Shown here: positions 22,806 to 34,640 of the stretch, one piece after another | How the letters are laid out: every line of letters begins with the position of its first letter | Position numbering within the stretch: the first letter of the stretch is position 1 | The notes under the pieces: generated by a model | The model's input: the letters and a program-made list of their open reading frames with translations, nothing else | What the model was told of the DNA's origin: nothing | Databases searched by the model: none | NCBI GenBank assembly: GCA_014529385.2 | Contig: CM043968.1 | Coordinates: 132,068,018 to 132,132,017 of the forward strand | Direction: 5' to 3' | DNA: 64,000 nt | Source of the DNA: Adiantum capillus-veneris | Lineage: Eukaryota; Streptophyta; Polypodiopsida; Polypodiales; Pteridaceae | Position numbers and translations under genes: made by a program

Positions 22806-22969
22806 TTTTGAGATGGGAGATACTTCAACTGTTGTTGACACATCTTTCAAGGGACAACAAGTCTCCGTTACTCCCTTGATTGGGAAATTGAGGATTCATG
22901 TCTAAATCTCTGTCGACAAAGAAGATTTTTTTATCTCTCCTCTCCAACATGAGGATGCTATCCTAGGGG
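22806..22969 (+). pseudogene. H aspartic protease region
   Basis: The frames read VVDTSFKGQQVSVTPLIGKL, VDKEDFFISPLQHEDAILG. HEDAILG is the conserved C-terminal strand of this Ty3 protease. A stop follows IHV. The continuing codons (APW) are found after the nested TIR element at 23729, confirming that the two sides were contiguous. The active-site DSG region is not recognisable upstream. Confidence 0.65.
22962..22969. repeat. 8-bp target duplication CCTAGGGG, left
   Basis: This is repeated at 23723-23730. Removing one copy with the insert restores the H reading frame across ILGAPW. Confidence 0.85.
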
Positions 22970-23722
22970 CCCGGGCGATTCACCATGGAAAACTTACCAC
23001 ACCACGTAAGTGCATAGTTTTTCACAAGTTACATAAGCATACAAGTTAGGGGTAGGCCCCCAATAATTTATCTCCCAATCTTAAAAATAAGGGAGGGGGT
23101 GTCATATTTATGGGGCGGGGAGGGAGAAGTGAGAAAAGGAAAACTGAGAGGAAGTTTTTGTGTTTCAAAACTATGGCTTCCCAAAAGAGTCTGCCCTCAA
23201 ACTTGTGAGTCAATATCTACAAAGATATATGCAAGAACTAACATTGCTTTGTATCAATTTTTTGTTTTGAGATTATAGCTCATTTATTGAGGGGTGAAAG
23301 CTATAAAGAGTTTGTATAGATGCAAATTTACATGGAGAACCTAACACAACTTTAAAACCATGTTTTTTGAGTAATTTAGATGGGTGAAAATTGGACAATA
23401 GCTAGAGTGCAGGCTAAACGGGCACATAGTTTGAAAGTCAAACTCAGACACATTGAGGGTACATCTAGTTACCAACAAAAGTGATTCCTTAGTACGTTAC
23501 CAGTCATTATGCTACACGCTCTTTGACTAGTTTTACTCAGTTAGATCATGTGAGACCTAAGTTTATAGTAAGATAGGGGTATGATAGTTTTTTGAATTGA
23601 TTTTTGTATAATCATAGAAAGGGGGTCTTATTTCCTAACATGAGTCGTATATAGGGGTTTTATCAAAGTTTTATGCTCGCACAGGTGGCATCCCGTTTTG
23701 TATATAGAGTGAATCCCCCGGG
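22970..23722. mobile_element. 753-bp TIR DNA element (hAT-like MITE)
   Basis: The ends are inverted: the left reads CCCGGGCGATTCACC and the reverse complement of the right reads CCCGGGGGATTCACT. An exact 8-bp duplication flanks it, and the empty site can be reconstructed from the host protease frame. The interior has no coding capacity. It includes a short C-rich and G-rich inverted patch near 23055-23110. An 8-bp duplication fits hAT-type non-autonomous elements, but the terminal CCCGGG is not the usual hAT start, so the superfamily is uncertain. Confidence 0.78.
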
Positions 23723-24690
23723 CCTAGGGGCACCATGGTTCAACTACATGGCTACCAATATGAAGTTCCCTGAAAGGAGAATTTGCTTCACCTATAGGGA
23801 AAGAGCATGTATATAGATACTAATGAGTCTGGTCATACTATACCACTTGTGAATTCACCGGCTTTTGATAAGTCAATGAAAAGCTCGGTTTTTGCGTACA
23901 TAATTTTTGTCAAAAAATCCACTAATGGCGCTGATGATTTATCAAATGAAAATGATAGGAATCAAGAAGAGTTAAGACTTTTCTACTTTTCTAAATGGAT
24001 TCCAAGATGTTTTTATCGATGATATCCCTATGGACTTACCTCCAAAGCGGGGGGATGATGACCATCAAATTGAGCTCCTACCAGGAAGATCACCGCCTAA
24101 CAAGCCTTCTTATCGAGTATCCCAATTAGATCAACAAGAGGAGATCATGAGGCAAATACAAGAATCGATAGACAAAGCGATGGTTAGGCCTAGCTGATCT
24201 CCCTTTTGTTCTCCAATCCTTTTAGTGCAGGAGAAAGATGGTACACAACGTACGTGTGTGGACTATCGAGCACTAAATAATATCACTATCAAAAACAAAT
24301 TCCCCGTGCCTCGGGTAGAAGATCTATTTGATAAGCTACAAGGCTCTACCTACTTTAGTAGGCTTGACCTTAAAAGTGGCTATCATCAAATAAAGATAGT
24401 GAATGAAGGTATCCTAAAGACCACGTTTCATACAAAGTTTGGTGTTTATGAATATCTAGTCATGCCTTTTGGTTTGTTGACCAATGCACCAGCCACATTC
24501 AATCCTTTGATGGAGAAAATAATTAAAACCCTATCGCAAGTTTACTGGAGTGTTCTTTGATGATATCATCATCTAGTCCAATTCCTTGGAGGAACACAAG
24601 CAAAATCTCCAAGTGACTTTTCAAGCATTGAGGAGAACAAGCTTTTTCTCAATCAAAAGAAAAGCAAATTTTTCCTTCAAGATATTTAAT
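23723..24690 (+). pseudogene. H protease-RT linker and reverse transcriptase (copy 2)
   Basis: The linker (TIPLVNSPAFDKSMKS, VFIDDIP, LPPKRGDDD) leads to [51 protein letters not shown] with motif A Asp, LVMPFGL plus one inserted residue before TNAPATF, and FFDDIII at about 24560 with intact Asp pair. Lesions are a stop in RPS*SPFCSP (24196), a frame change near 24540-24560, and TAG after DDIII. Thumb and connection continue to about 24690. Confidence 0.87.
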
Positions 24691-25465
24691 ACTTAGGTCA
24701 TATTATCTGTCAAGATGGTATCCATATGGATCCATCAAATTTAAAAGTAATAAAAGCATGACCTAATCCAAGTAACCTACATGATCGGGAGCTAAGAAGC
24801 TTTATTGGTATGTGTGCAAAATTTTCATATCAGGACCATTACATGACTTAACAAAGAAGATAGCAGGACCATTACATGACTTAATATATGTAATGGTATG
24901 ATGTTCTCCATAGCAAAATTTTCTCAAATAGCAAGACCATTACATGACTTAACAAAGAAGAACGTAAGTATTCATGGACTGCTAAGGAGCAAAATTATTT
25001 TGACAAGCCCAAAGAGAAGCTTACCTCTCAACCAATCCTCATGCTTTCAGATCTCTCAAAACCATTTGAGGTCCAATGTGATCCTTGTGGTGATTGCCTT
25101 GGAGCAGTCTTGCTTCAAGAAGGGCATGCCATAGCATATGAGAGTCGAAGGCTCAATACAGATGAATGGGTCTTGGGCATTTATGAGAAAGAGCTTTTAG
25201 TTGTTGTACATGCCCTATTCCCACATGGAAGCACTATTTATTGGGGACTCCATTAATTTTACAAACAGACCACCAAAGTCTCAAGTACTTCATGACGCAA
25301 TGGCAAGCTTCCAACAAACAAATGAGGTGGAAAATTTTTCTTCTGCAATTTTATTTTCATATTTCTCACATTGCTGGTAAACACAATCAAGTGGCCCATG
25401 CACTTTCACAATGACCAAAAGTTAACGTGGTGTCTATAGAAACCCACAATGATCTATCTTCTATG
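24691..25465 (+). pseudogene. H RT connection and RNase H (copy 2)
   Basis: Same content as 1-741: connection domain, a local triplication of a 20-bp piece (24826-24960), then RNase H in frames 24898-25134 and 25041-25256 (FEVQCDPCGDCLGAVLLQEG). It ends with HIAGKHNQVAHALSQ and the linker SIETHNDLSSMI, cut by the LARD at 25471. A one-base deletion near 24966 separates the two frames. Confidence 0.85.
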
Positions 25466-25470
25466 ATAGA
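25466..25470. repeat. Target-site duplication ATAGA, left (LARD copy 2)
   Basis: Exact match with 31828-31832 flanking both LTR ends. Confidence 0.92.
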
Positions 25471-26427
25471 TGTTGGGGGCAATTGTAGCATAGCCTAATC
25501 AACCCAAGACCAACAAAATTATCAATCCTAGGATCGTCAACCTAGCTAGCGCATGGAAGCACGAGCATCGGATTTATCAAATGAGAGGAATCAAGAGAAT
25601 GCTCATCCAATGGAATCGAGATTAGCCATGAATCACTAGCTCTAATCACATCATCAATCAAGCATCACCTACACACATTAAGCCCACCGAAGACTAGAAT
25701 CCCAAAGCACACTCATGACAACCACACACTAATTACATTGGTGTTGGCCTCTCCAATCACACATGCCAATCAAGGAACTTCATCAAAAGCTACACACACA
25801 AGGTGAATGGTGCTAGAGTTTCATTAAACCTATCCACACACAAGCAAACAATAGGTCACATACACTAATTACAAGATTAATAATCAACTTAATTAACCTT
25901 ATTAGAGATGTTAAATATCGCAATCAAATGCTCATAAAATGATAAGAGTGGTCAATAAGCAAGAAGTCATCACACATACTCAAATCTAGAATAATGAGAT
26001 GGTGAAACTACTTCATGACATAATGGAATGGAGAAGAACTAGACTAATCAGAAAGTAAAGATTAGATTAAAAAATGGTTCTCTAATTACAATGGATTAGC
26101 ACGAGCCTCTTCAGCATGGGCATTAAGCTCAAGGCTAGGCCATCCATAAAGTGAACTCTCAAGAGAAAGAGCTCTCTCGAAAGTGGATCCCCAAGAGTGG
26201 GTACTCAAGAATGAATCCTCCTAGCATAAAGGCTTTGTTATAAAGGCTTGCACCACAATCCCTTCTACTATGGGTTTAAGTTGAACCCTCTAGTTAGCAT
26301 ATACAACTTTGGAACTCCCAATGAGCCCAAGACCTTATACAAAGTGAGTAGGAAATATTATGCACATCCATAGCACATCTCCCACTTGATGCATAATCAG
26401 TGTAACATGTGTTAGCTATTGTTAACA
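25471..26427 (-). repeat. LARD 3' LTR, copy 2
   Basis: Begins TGTTGGGGGCAATTG and ends ATTGTTAACA. Paired with 30848-31827; differences include small indels and the microsatellite. Confidence 0.9.
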
Positions 26428-26441
26428 TTCCCCCCTTCCTA
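26428..26441 (-). other. LARD polypurine tract
   Basis: The minus strand reads AGGAAGGGGGGAA directly before the 3' LTR (TGTTAACAAT). This is the expected plus-strand primer for the element. Confidence 0.65.
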
Positions 26442-29400
26442 ATTTGTCACATGTCCTCGTGTGCCGGTGAAGCAAAACATGGTGACATGGTAGAAAGAAA
26501 GTCCATGGAAGAAATGTTGAGCTACAAAATATAAGAACAATTAATGAGCATCAAAAGCCAACAAGGATAAACACATGAAGTACAATGAACAATCATGAAA
26601 AAATTTGAAGTTTTTGCTTCTAAAAGATGGGTGAATCATAGTCAAAAACTAGACAACAGAAAGCAAAAAAGACACCTAAACTATCGTGAAGATTAAACCA
26701 CTTGAAATTTTAATTTTATGCATGAAACACAAGCAATTAATTAAGACCCTAGGCTAATGCAAGTTCATAAACCTACTAGCCTAAAAACTATGTGAACAAT
26801 CTTAATAAATTATTCAAGCTTGTCATGTCTACGGGCTATACAAAAGCTCCTAATCTATTAGTACATTGTCATAGCTTTTTGAAACTCATGGAAGTTTGTT
26901 TTTGTCACACATAGAAAAAATAAAGCACAATACAAGGCTACCACCCCAAGGCAAGTCTAGGTACGACTCTCGGCTCCTTGAACCCTCAAGAAGGTATTCC
27001 AAAAGCCTACTAGCCTACCAAGGTGACGGCTAACCCCTATCAGCCAGCGCATCGGTTTAGGGCCTTGACTAAGAGATCCAAGGTGATTTCCTTCGCCTGC
27101 CAAGTGCCAATAAGGCACTAGGCCTCACAAAGACACAACATAACATAGAATTTTCTTTTCATGTGTCTAGTAGCAATTTTGCTACTTTTTCTTGACACTT
27201 TTTTGGCTTCATTATTTCATTTGTTATCACTTTTTTATTGCTTCCCACATGAGATGATAATAGAAAATGAGCTAAGAGACTAAAGCCTAATCATAGCCCT
27301 AGGTTATGTTTAAACTGAATGGAGTATTAAGACTATCACTAAGAGTCTAGGACTAATGAGAAATGAACCTACATTAACCTAAGGGTCAAGACCAATTACC
27401 TATGATTAGCATACATAAAGCCTAATTTTTTGATGAGTTAATATTCACAAAGACAAGTGTTGAAACTTTAGCATGCCTATCTGTTGAACATGAAAGAACC
27501 ATAGCTTAGAAGCAAATAATACTTAAGCCAAGCATAGAGAATGGAGAGATGAACAAAAGAGCAAAATCATGGAAGGATTTCACCTATTCATGCTCTTTGT
27601 GTATCTTTGAGCAAGCATCCACTTGGTAGAGAAGTCTCTTGACCTTTTTATTACAATCCAAGCTAATTGAAGCTAAGTGTAAACACAAGCTCCAAAGGCC
27701 TTTTATTGAAATCCAAAAGCTCACAAAAAAAACATTAATGAAAACCTAAAGCCAGGGTCTTGCATACCCGAGTTTTCCAAAGGGAAAAAACCCGAAGAAA
27801 AAAAGTTCCTTTGGTTATGCACGTGATGCTCTTTAGTAGCAAATTTATGCATACACAAAAACAATGAGAGATAAAATGCTTCTACATAAACAATTTTTCA
27901 TTTTTTTACAACCTCTCATGCATGATTCAAAAGTTGATTAGATACTAGCTCAAATGAAAATCTGCAAATTTAGATCGAGCTATGAGATAGTAATAATGCA
28001 AATTTAGACCAAGCTATGAGATAGTAATAAAGTAAATTTTGAATGAATTTGAAGTGGCTCTTGAAAGCCAAATTTTACATTTCTGAAGCTCTCCAAAAAA
28101 GTTGGCTAACAACTAGCTCACATGAAGTTTTACCATTTTAGAGCAAGCTCTGAGCTAGAGATGATTGCAACTTTATGGAATGAAAATGAATGGCTCTCAA
28201 TAGCCAAATTTTGTACTTGAAAGCTATTAAAAAATTTGGTAGACACTAGCTCAAATGAAAACGTTTTCACTTTAGACCAAACTTAGAGCTAGAATTTACA
28301 TGACTTTTAATCATAAGAATTGGAATGGCTCTGAATCCCACTTTGCTAATCATTTTTCAAAAAAAAAGTCAATCATCAGTGGTCTTAAGCATATGCAAAT
28401 TGAACACAAGAAAAAATGATCAACCATACCCCCAAAATGCTCTCTTTTTGCCATTCAAAAAAGCTTCATTTTAGTGCTTTGCAATGATTTTTCATTCAAT
28501 TCAAGCACTAGAATATAACAAGCAAGTCAAGTCCAAGCATAACATATATCAAACCAAGAAATATTGCAGGTGCAATGTAACTCTCAAAAGATGCCCAAAT
28601 GCATATCACAAAGACTTTTTTCATTTGGTGCAATGAGGGATTTTCTCAATAAGTCCAAGCATTAGGTCATGCAAAAGCTAAAAACATTTGTGCACCCCCT
28701 TTTCATTTATGCGTGGAGATGGTCACACAATCAGACCATACCATCGATGTCCACATCCTTGCTCTTAAATAGCAACTATGGCTTACGAACTAAAATGAGA
28801 AAACTAATGCACTCATGATGTTTTCAAGTGATGGTACAATGCTCTTGATGGCCAAAATTTGGAAATGAATTGTCACTTCCCCTTTCAAAGCTCGGTCATT
28901 TTGTAGTGCATAATCATTTTAGAAATGAGGAAAAGCACTAATAATTGCAAGAATTAAAAACAAGTCCTACGCTTTGCATAGAGAGATTTGTTTCAATAAA
29001 AAGCACAAGGATACTCTTTCATAGCACAATTGACAAATTTCTTTTAAAACTTTCTTGAGTGGGCAAAAATAGCGATTTTTTGGCATAGTGTCTCATTGAT
29101 CATGGTTTTTGCTACTTCATGCATTCCTCAAAAGATCCAAAAAATATTTTCTCTCCCTTCTTGACTCTCGAGTTTGAGCCAAGGCACGCCAGTCAAACTG
29201 CCCAATATCAGTATTTTTTTTTCTACTCGCACTCCCAACTGACTCATGAATCTTGCGAGGTCAAGCTTGACTAGTTGAGCTAGGTGGGAATCTTCCTTTG
29301 TTGCATTTTTTGTATTTATATAGTTTTGGCGGTTTTGGCCAGCTATGGGAGGGAGAGTGAGAGAGAGACTGAGCTATTGGCCGGCTATGGAGCATGGGGT

Positions 29401-30823
29401 GAAAGAGAGAGAGAGTGTGTGCATGTGCTTTGTGCCATCAATTGCAATAAGCCGCAAACGGTGGCAAGTGGCCAAGACTGCACAACAATTGAGAAAAGTT
29501 TGTGGGCCAATGAGGTGATAAGAGGCACTGATCTTTCTCTGTGTGTGTGTGTGTGTGTGTGTGTGTTATCAGCTATTCTCAACAAGTCTACAAGTGGGGT
29601 CAGAATTGCAGTTTGACCAAGCACTAAAGCAGAGCTGCATATTGGCCGCTTGTGTGTGTGTGTTTTTGTGATAACGCCAAGGGAGACGGGCATTGTGTGT
29701 GTGTGTTGTGAGCGCCAAGCCCTGCAGAACAGTCTGTAGGCTCCATCTCTGGTTTTTTTTCATTTTAATTTCTATTTTTTATCATTACCTCAAGGGGAAG
29801 TTTCCACATGACACAAGATCGCAAGGGATTCCATTATGAGGAGAGCTATGGCATGCATGTAAGTTGACGAATCAAATATCATTTGGATGCCCCAATTGAT
29901 CATCAGTCATTGAAAATCAAGTGGTCTTGGATAGGCGCACACATTCAATGTTGCTCCATTTTTTTTGCATTTAGGCTTATCCAATGATTGCATTAGCCTA
30001 ACATACACATCAATTACATGATTTCACACTCACATATCATCAATTCCATCAATTTTTATGCATGCACACACTCAAGATTAGGTGCACACACACTTCAATT
30101 TTATGGCAGTTTTTTTCCTCTTTGGTGCATTACACACACACATGAATTCTTATTACAAATCAAGATTAATCTTGACACACACTTCATCAAACAACTAGTC
30201 AAATCTGACCATCAATTTCATTCCAAAACAATCAAATTAGGTGCAAAGTGTAGGTCAATTGACTTACACACCTCATTTTAGCACTAAATTAGCAACTCAT
30301 TGGAATCAAATTAATCACCCAAAAATTGAATGATTAGGTCAATGCACTTACAATCGATCGCATCAAAGCTAATCCTTGCTCCACAAGATGATTCCATCAT
30401 GCACACACATGTGTGGCTCTTCCAAATTATCCCAAAAAATGATCATTGTCGGCCAAAAATCAAAACTCAAATCATCAAATTGGGCTGGATTAGCACAATT
30501 AACTTGATAAACGTGTTGATTCCACCTCTTATCAGGGGACTAATATACATTACACTTCAAATGTTAGTGGTTAGGCTAGCAAAGTTAGTTAAAATTAGTA
30601 AAAATTAGCATAGAATGAGTACAATAAGCATGGAAATGAACCGAAATTAGCAATGGTTAGTGAGAAGTTAGTGAAATTGGGGGTTTGGGGTATTTATAAC
30701 TCAACAACTTGCTTCAATTACTTGCACAAACATCATCAAATCAAACCAAAATTGAGTTACACACACTCAAAAACCAATGAAATTACTATATTCTAAACAT
30801 CATATACTCATTAGCTTAGGTTA
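26442..30823. mobile_element. LARD internal region, copy 2 (no coding seen)
   Basis: This 4.4-kb AT-rich DNA has no domain-bearing frame on either strand. It contains a GT run (29540-29566), several 'caca' rich patches near 30060-30200, and a local 45-bp duplication near 27975-28030. Frames such as 29284-29616 and 30330-30608 are unrelated to known proteins and are partly simple repeat. Confidence 0.75.
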
Positions 30824-30845
30824 TCGATCCCCGGGAGTAGTGCCA
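30824..30845 (-). other. LARD primer-binding site, tRNA-Asp-like
   Basis: The minus strand reads TGGCACTACTCCCGGGGATC, two bases after the LTR end. The CCGGGGATCGA part equals the complement of plant tRNA-Asp (TGGCGCCGTTGCCGGGGATC). About five mismatches lie in the first ten bases. Assignment to tRNA-Asp is an inference. Confidence 0.55.
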
Positions 30846-30847
30846 AA

Positions 30848-31544
30848 TGTTAAGGGAAATTGTAGCATAGCCTAATCAACCCAAGACCAAAAAAATTATC
30901 AATCCTAAGATCGACAACCCGGCTAGGGCATGGAAGCAGGAGCATCAGATTTATTCAATGAGAGGATTCAAGAGAATGTTCATCCAATGCAAAAGAGATT
31001 AGCCATGAATCACTAACTCTAATCACATCATCAATCAAGCATCACCTACACACATTAAGTCCACCGAAGTCTGACTTACCATAGACTAGAATCCCAAAGC
31101 ACACTCATACACACTAATTGCATTGGTGTTGGCCTCTCCAATCACCACATGCCAATCAAGGAACTTCATCAAAAGCTACATACGCAAGGTGAATGGTGCT
31201 AGAGTTTCATCAAACCCATCCACACACACAAGCAAACACTAAGGCATATACACTAATTATAAGATTAAGAATCAACATAATCAACCTAATTAGATATGTT
31301 AAATATCACAAATCGAATGCTCATAGAAGGATAGGAGTGGTCAATAAGCAAGAAGTCATCACACATACTCAAATCTAGAATAATAGACGGTGAAACTACT
31401 TCATGACATAATGGAATAGAGAAGAAGTAGACTAATGAAGACATTAGAGATTAGATTAAGAAATGGTTCTCTAATTAAAATGGATTAGCACTAGTCTCTT
31501 AAGCACGGCCATTAAGCTCAAGGCTAGGCCATCCATAAAGTGAA

Positions 31545-31598
<54 letters not shown>

Positions 31599-31827
31599 CA
31601 AAAGTGGATCCTCAAGAGTGGATACTTAAGAATGAAACCTCCTTGCATAAAACCACAATCCCTTCTACTATGGGTTTAAATTGAGCCCTCTAGCTAGCAT
31701 ATACAACTTTGGAACTCCCAATGAGCCCAAGACCTTATACAAAGTGAGTAGGAAATATTGTGCACATCCATAGCACATCTCCCGCTTGATGTATAATTGG
31801 TGTATCCTGTATTAGCGGCTACTAACA
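30848..31827 (-). repeat. LARD 5' LTR, copy 2
   Basis: Begins TGTTAAGGGAAATTG and ends GGCTACTAACA. Contains the (AG)n run at 31548-31594. Confidence 0.9.
31548..31594. repeat. (AG)n microsatellite
   Basis: A pure AG run of 47 bp at the site where copy 1 has (AC)n. Confidence 0.97.
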
Positions 31828-31832
31828 ATAGA
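31828..31832. repeat. Target-site duplication ATAGA, right (LARD copy 2)
   Basis: Exact match to 25466-25470. Confidence 0.92.
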
Positions 31833-32626
31833 TGAGTATGCTACTAACCCTGAATTTAAAGATGTAATGTCAGCCCTTGCTTTGGGGAAGAAATAGGAAC
31901 CATTTACATGGTAGGATGGTTATCTTCTCCATGGCAATAGGCTATGCGTTACCCATTCCCTTCATGAGAAAGTCATGTATGAATCCCATGCTCCTCCCTA
32001 TGCAGGGCATAAAGGCATTCAAACTACTCCTTGAGGAGTAGAGAAAAACTTCTATTGGCCTACCATGAAAGTGGACATACAAAAATATCTTTCAAAATGT
32101 GTGGTATGCCAAAAGACTAAGTATGATAGAGAGAAGAAACCTCGATTACTCCTGCCATTGCCAATCCCTAATTCACCATGGGAGAGTATATCCATGGATT
32201 TTATCTTTGGATTACCCAAGTCTATCCATGTGAATACGGGAATATGGACAATACTCGATAGGTTTAGCAAGCAAGCATACTTTATTCCTATAAAAAAGAC
32301 TATTAAGGCACACCAAATGGCAACCCTCTTCTCAGGTTTTCAAACACCATGGATTACCAACATCCATCGTGTCAGATAGAGATCCTAGAATCACTAGTAA
32401 TTTTTGGAAAGATCTCTTTGAAAATCTAGGTACAAGATTGAATTTCTCTTTGGCCTATCACTTACAAACGGATGGCCAAAGTAAGATAGCCAATCTTACG
32501 ATACTCGATCTACTAAAGACTTATGTTACAGAAGTAGATCAACACTCACAATGGGAGAAGTACTTACCTCTTGTAGAGTATGCATACAATAATATTGTCC
32601 ATACTACTACAAGAAAACGAGTGTGA
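31833..32626 (+). pseudogene. H integrase (copy 2)
   Basis: Same as 11242-12035, with the HHCC finger (CVVCQKTKYDRE) and catalytic D, D, E (SISMDFIFGLP, SDRDPRITSNFW, with GQSKIAN). In this copy the Glu of GQSEIAN is Lys, so the catalytic triad is broken, unlike copy 1. Two frames (32065-32379, 32369-32626) overlap by a few bases, showing a one-base lesion near 32330. Same terminal stop as copy 1. Confidence 0.87.
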
Positions 32627-34259
32627 AATTTTTGCAAGCTTCTAATTTAGAGCTTTTTTTTGAAACTTAGATCTTTTCTCTCAGGGAGCTTTTAACGGTA
32701 CTTTTAGGAGAGCAAATAAAAATCCATATGCCTTCAACAACCATGTTTCAATAGATATACACAAACACAAACACACATATACATGTTCACACACATATGT
32801 ATTAAAGAGATTTTCTGTGCATGTGTATTTATTAGATCATATCACATATTTACACATTAGAATTAGTATATTATGGTATAGCAAGACTTCTAAAATTTGA
32901 CTATCTATCTAAGGTAGCCTTCTCAAGACTTGCATTCCAAGAGAAACAAATCTTAAGATAAATTAAGGTGGTCACTCATTAGAGGAGCTCTAAATAGTAG
33001 TGTACCTCACTGTGAGCTATGGGAGTAAAGAACCTTGCCCATCTAATGTCTACATAAAGTGTACACTTTTATTTTAAACGAAAATAATATCTATAATTCA
33101 CTTGTCTTATGTGGTATGCATTTCAAAAGAGGCATTCCACTTCGAGCCTTGTAGAAACATGGAAATCACTCTATTGGTTATAAGAGGCATTCCACCCACT
33201 ACCCTTGTGGCAACATAAAAAGCACTCTAATTGTTATAAAAGGCACTTTAGTAGAATTTATGACTCCTTTTTTATGAATAATATAATAAAAATCATTAAA
33301 AATATCTTTGTAAACTATTAGGACTAGTCACAAACATTCAAGAAGAATTTATTATGAGAAGTTAATTGAATCTCGTATCTCTAATTAAAAAAACACATCA
33401 ATGAAATCAACTTCCAAGTTTTAGACCTCTAAGATTTGCCTCATGCTCGTGACCAATTTGTAATGCTAGAAAAGTGCTATAGTTTTTGACATTAATTGTT
33501 GGTAGTCTTTAAATATCCACTTGAATGACCTATTTTGTGGACTTTGACTCTCCTAGTTTAAACTTATTAAGTTTGCTAAACTTAATTAAGGGTAATCTAC
33601 AAAAGAAACACAATAATATATGGAAATTTTCATCATGACCCTCAAATATTCAAAATTCCTAATATGCCCCACACATTTGGCCAAAAATGCCCAAACAGTG
33701 CCCATTGGTTTTTTTGGAAATAATCAAAATACCCCTCTTTAACCTCGCAAATGCCTCCAAAAGTAATTGTTTTGAAAACTCTTCATAGGTCAGAGTGTGA
33801 TAGATTGTTGCAACTTGTGAGAGATTATAAATTGTGATGTTTGTAAGTCATTGATAAGCTATTTTTTTAAGATCCAATTACCAAAACATAATTGTAATAT
33901 GTTAAAATTTCCAAAACAATTCTCAAATTTCAAAAATCCTCAATACACCCCTAATATTTGGCCAAAAATCCCAAAATGGACTTCATTAACTTTGTAAACA
34001 ATTCAAAGGACAATTCTTTAACTAGTTCCTCATATGAAGACTGGTATTCCTTTGATAGAAACAAATAGAGTTGGAAATCAATATGGTATTGTGGGATCTC
34101 AAGATGAAATCGTTCAAACATTTTAGACATAGATGGTTCTATTTATGAGCTCATTGGTAAAACCTAGCCTAAAATTGATATGGGGTATATTGGGACATTG
34201 AGGGAAATTTTTGGAGTTTTCATAAATTATAAGAGTTTTCTTTAAGTATAGTATATTTA
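32627..34259 (+). mobile_element. H 3' non-coding region / probable LTR remnant, copy 2
   Basis: Near-identical to 12036-13675, with small indels (for example about 35 bp near 33515 extra here). No coding content. Ends at a sharp junction with C-element integrase. Confidence 0.55.
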
Positions 34260-34640
34260 CCACAACCCATTTATAGTGCATGGCTAGTGGATATGTAGGG
34301 TGCAATCCATCACAATGTCAGACATTTGAATACATTTGACATGTTACACATGATTCCACAAAGTGGGATACATCCTTGTACATACCTTTCCACCAATACA
34401 TTTCCTTTAGCTCTGAAAAGGTTTCCCACACACCACGATTTCCAGCGCAAAGGTTCTCATGAAACTCCTGCATGAGCTTTACCTGACTTTGTTTGTTACA
34501 TACTACCCTTTGTGGTATAGCACCCTTTTGTTTTGGATGTTTCCATAAGTAACCATCCTGCAGAAAGTACCCATATGCTTTTCTGCGTATCCTCTTAAAC
34601 TCATGATCAGACCAATCACCCTGTTTTGTTAAAGTACTCA
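34257..34640 (-). pseudogene. C integrase, N-terminal part only
   Basis: Frame 34318-34998 ends with FLQDGYLWKHPKQKG, the HHCC region (HENLCAGNRG, CVTCQMYSN) and a stop. Past a frame change the reading continues HPTYPLAMHYKWVV up to 34257. The next residue would be the first catalytic Asp, but H sequence starts there. The finger retains the two cysteines. Confidence 0.78.

Larger units (their letters stand above)
25471..31827 (-). mobile_element. Large non-coding LTR element (LARD), copy 2, complete
   Basis: This is a 6.36-kb element with LTRs of 957 and 980 bp, perfect ATAGA duplication, TG..CA ends, a tRNA-like primer site by the right LTR and a polypurine tract by the left LTR. It is therefore transcribed leftwards, opposite to H. 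The 4.4-kb interior has no gag or pol. This fits the class called LARDs, which depend on enzymes of other elements. The copy in 747-11236 is its duplicate. Confidence 0.88.
22806..34259 (+). mobile_element. Ty3/gypsy element H, copy 2 (with nested TIR element and LARD)
   Basis: This is a plus-strand H relic: protease, protease-RT linker, RT, RNase H, nested LARD, integrase, 3' region. No gag or 5' LTR is recognised. The part from 24694 matches window position 1 onward. Shared insertion site, shared lesions (TGA and TAG around RNase H, stop after TTTRKRV) and shared 3' border show common origin with copy 1. C-element integrase follows directly at 34257-34260. Confidence 0.85.
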
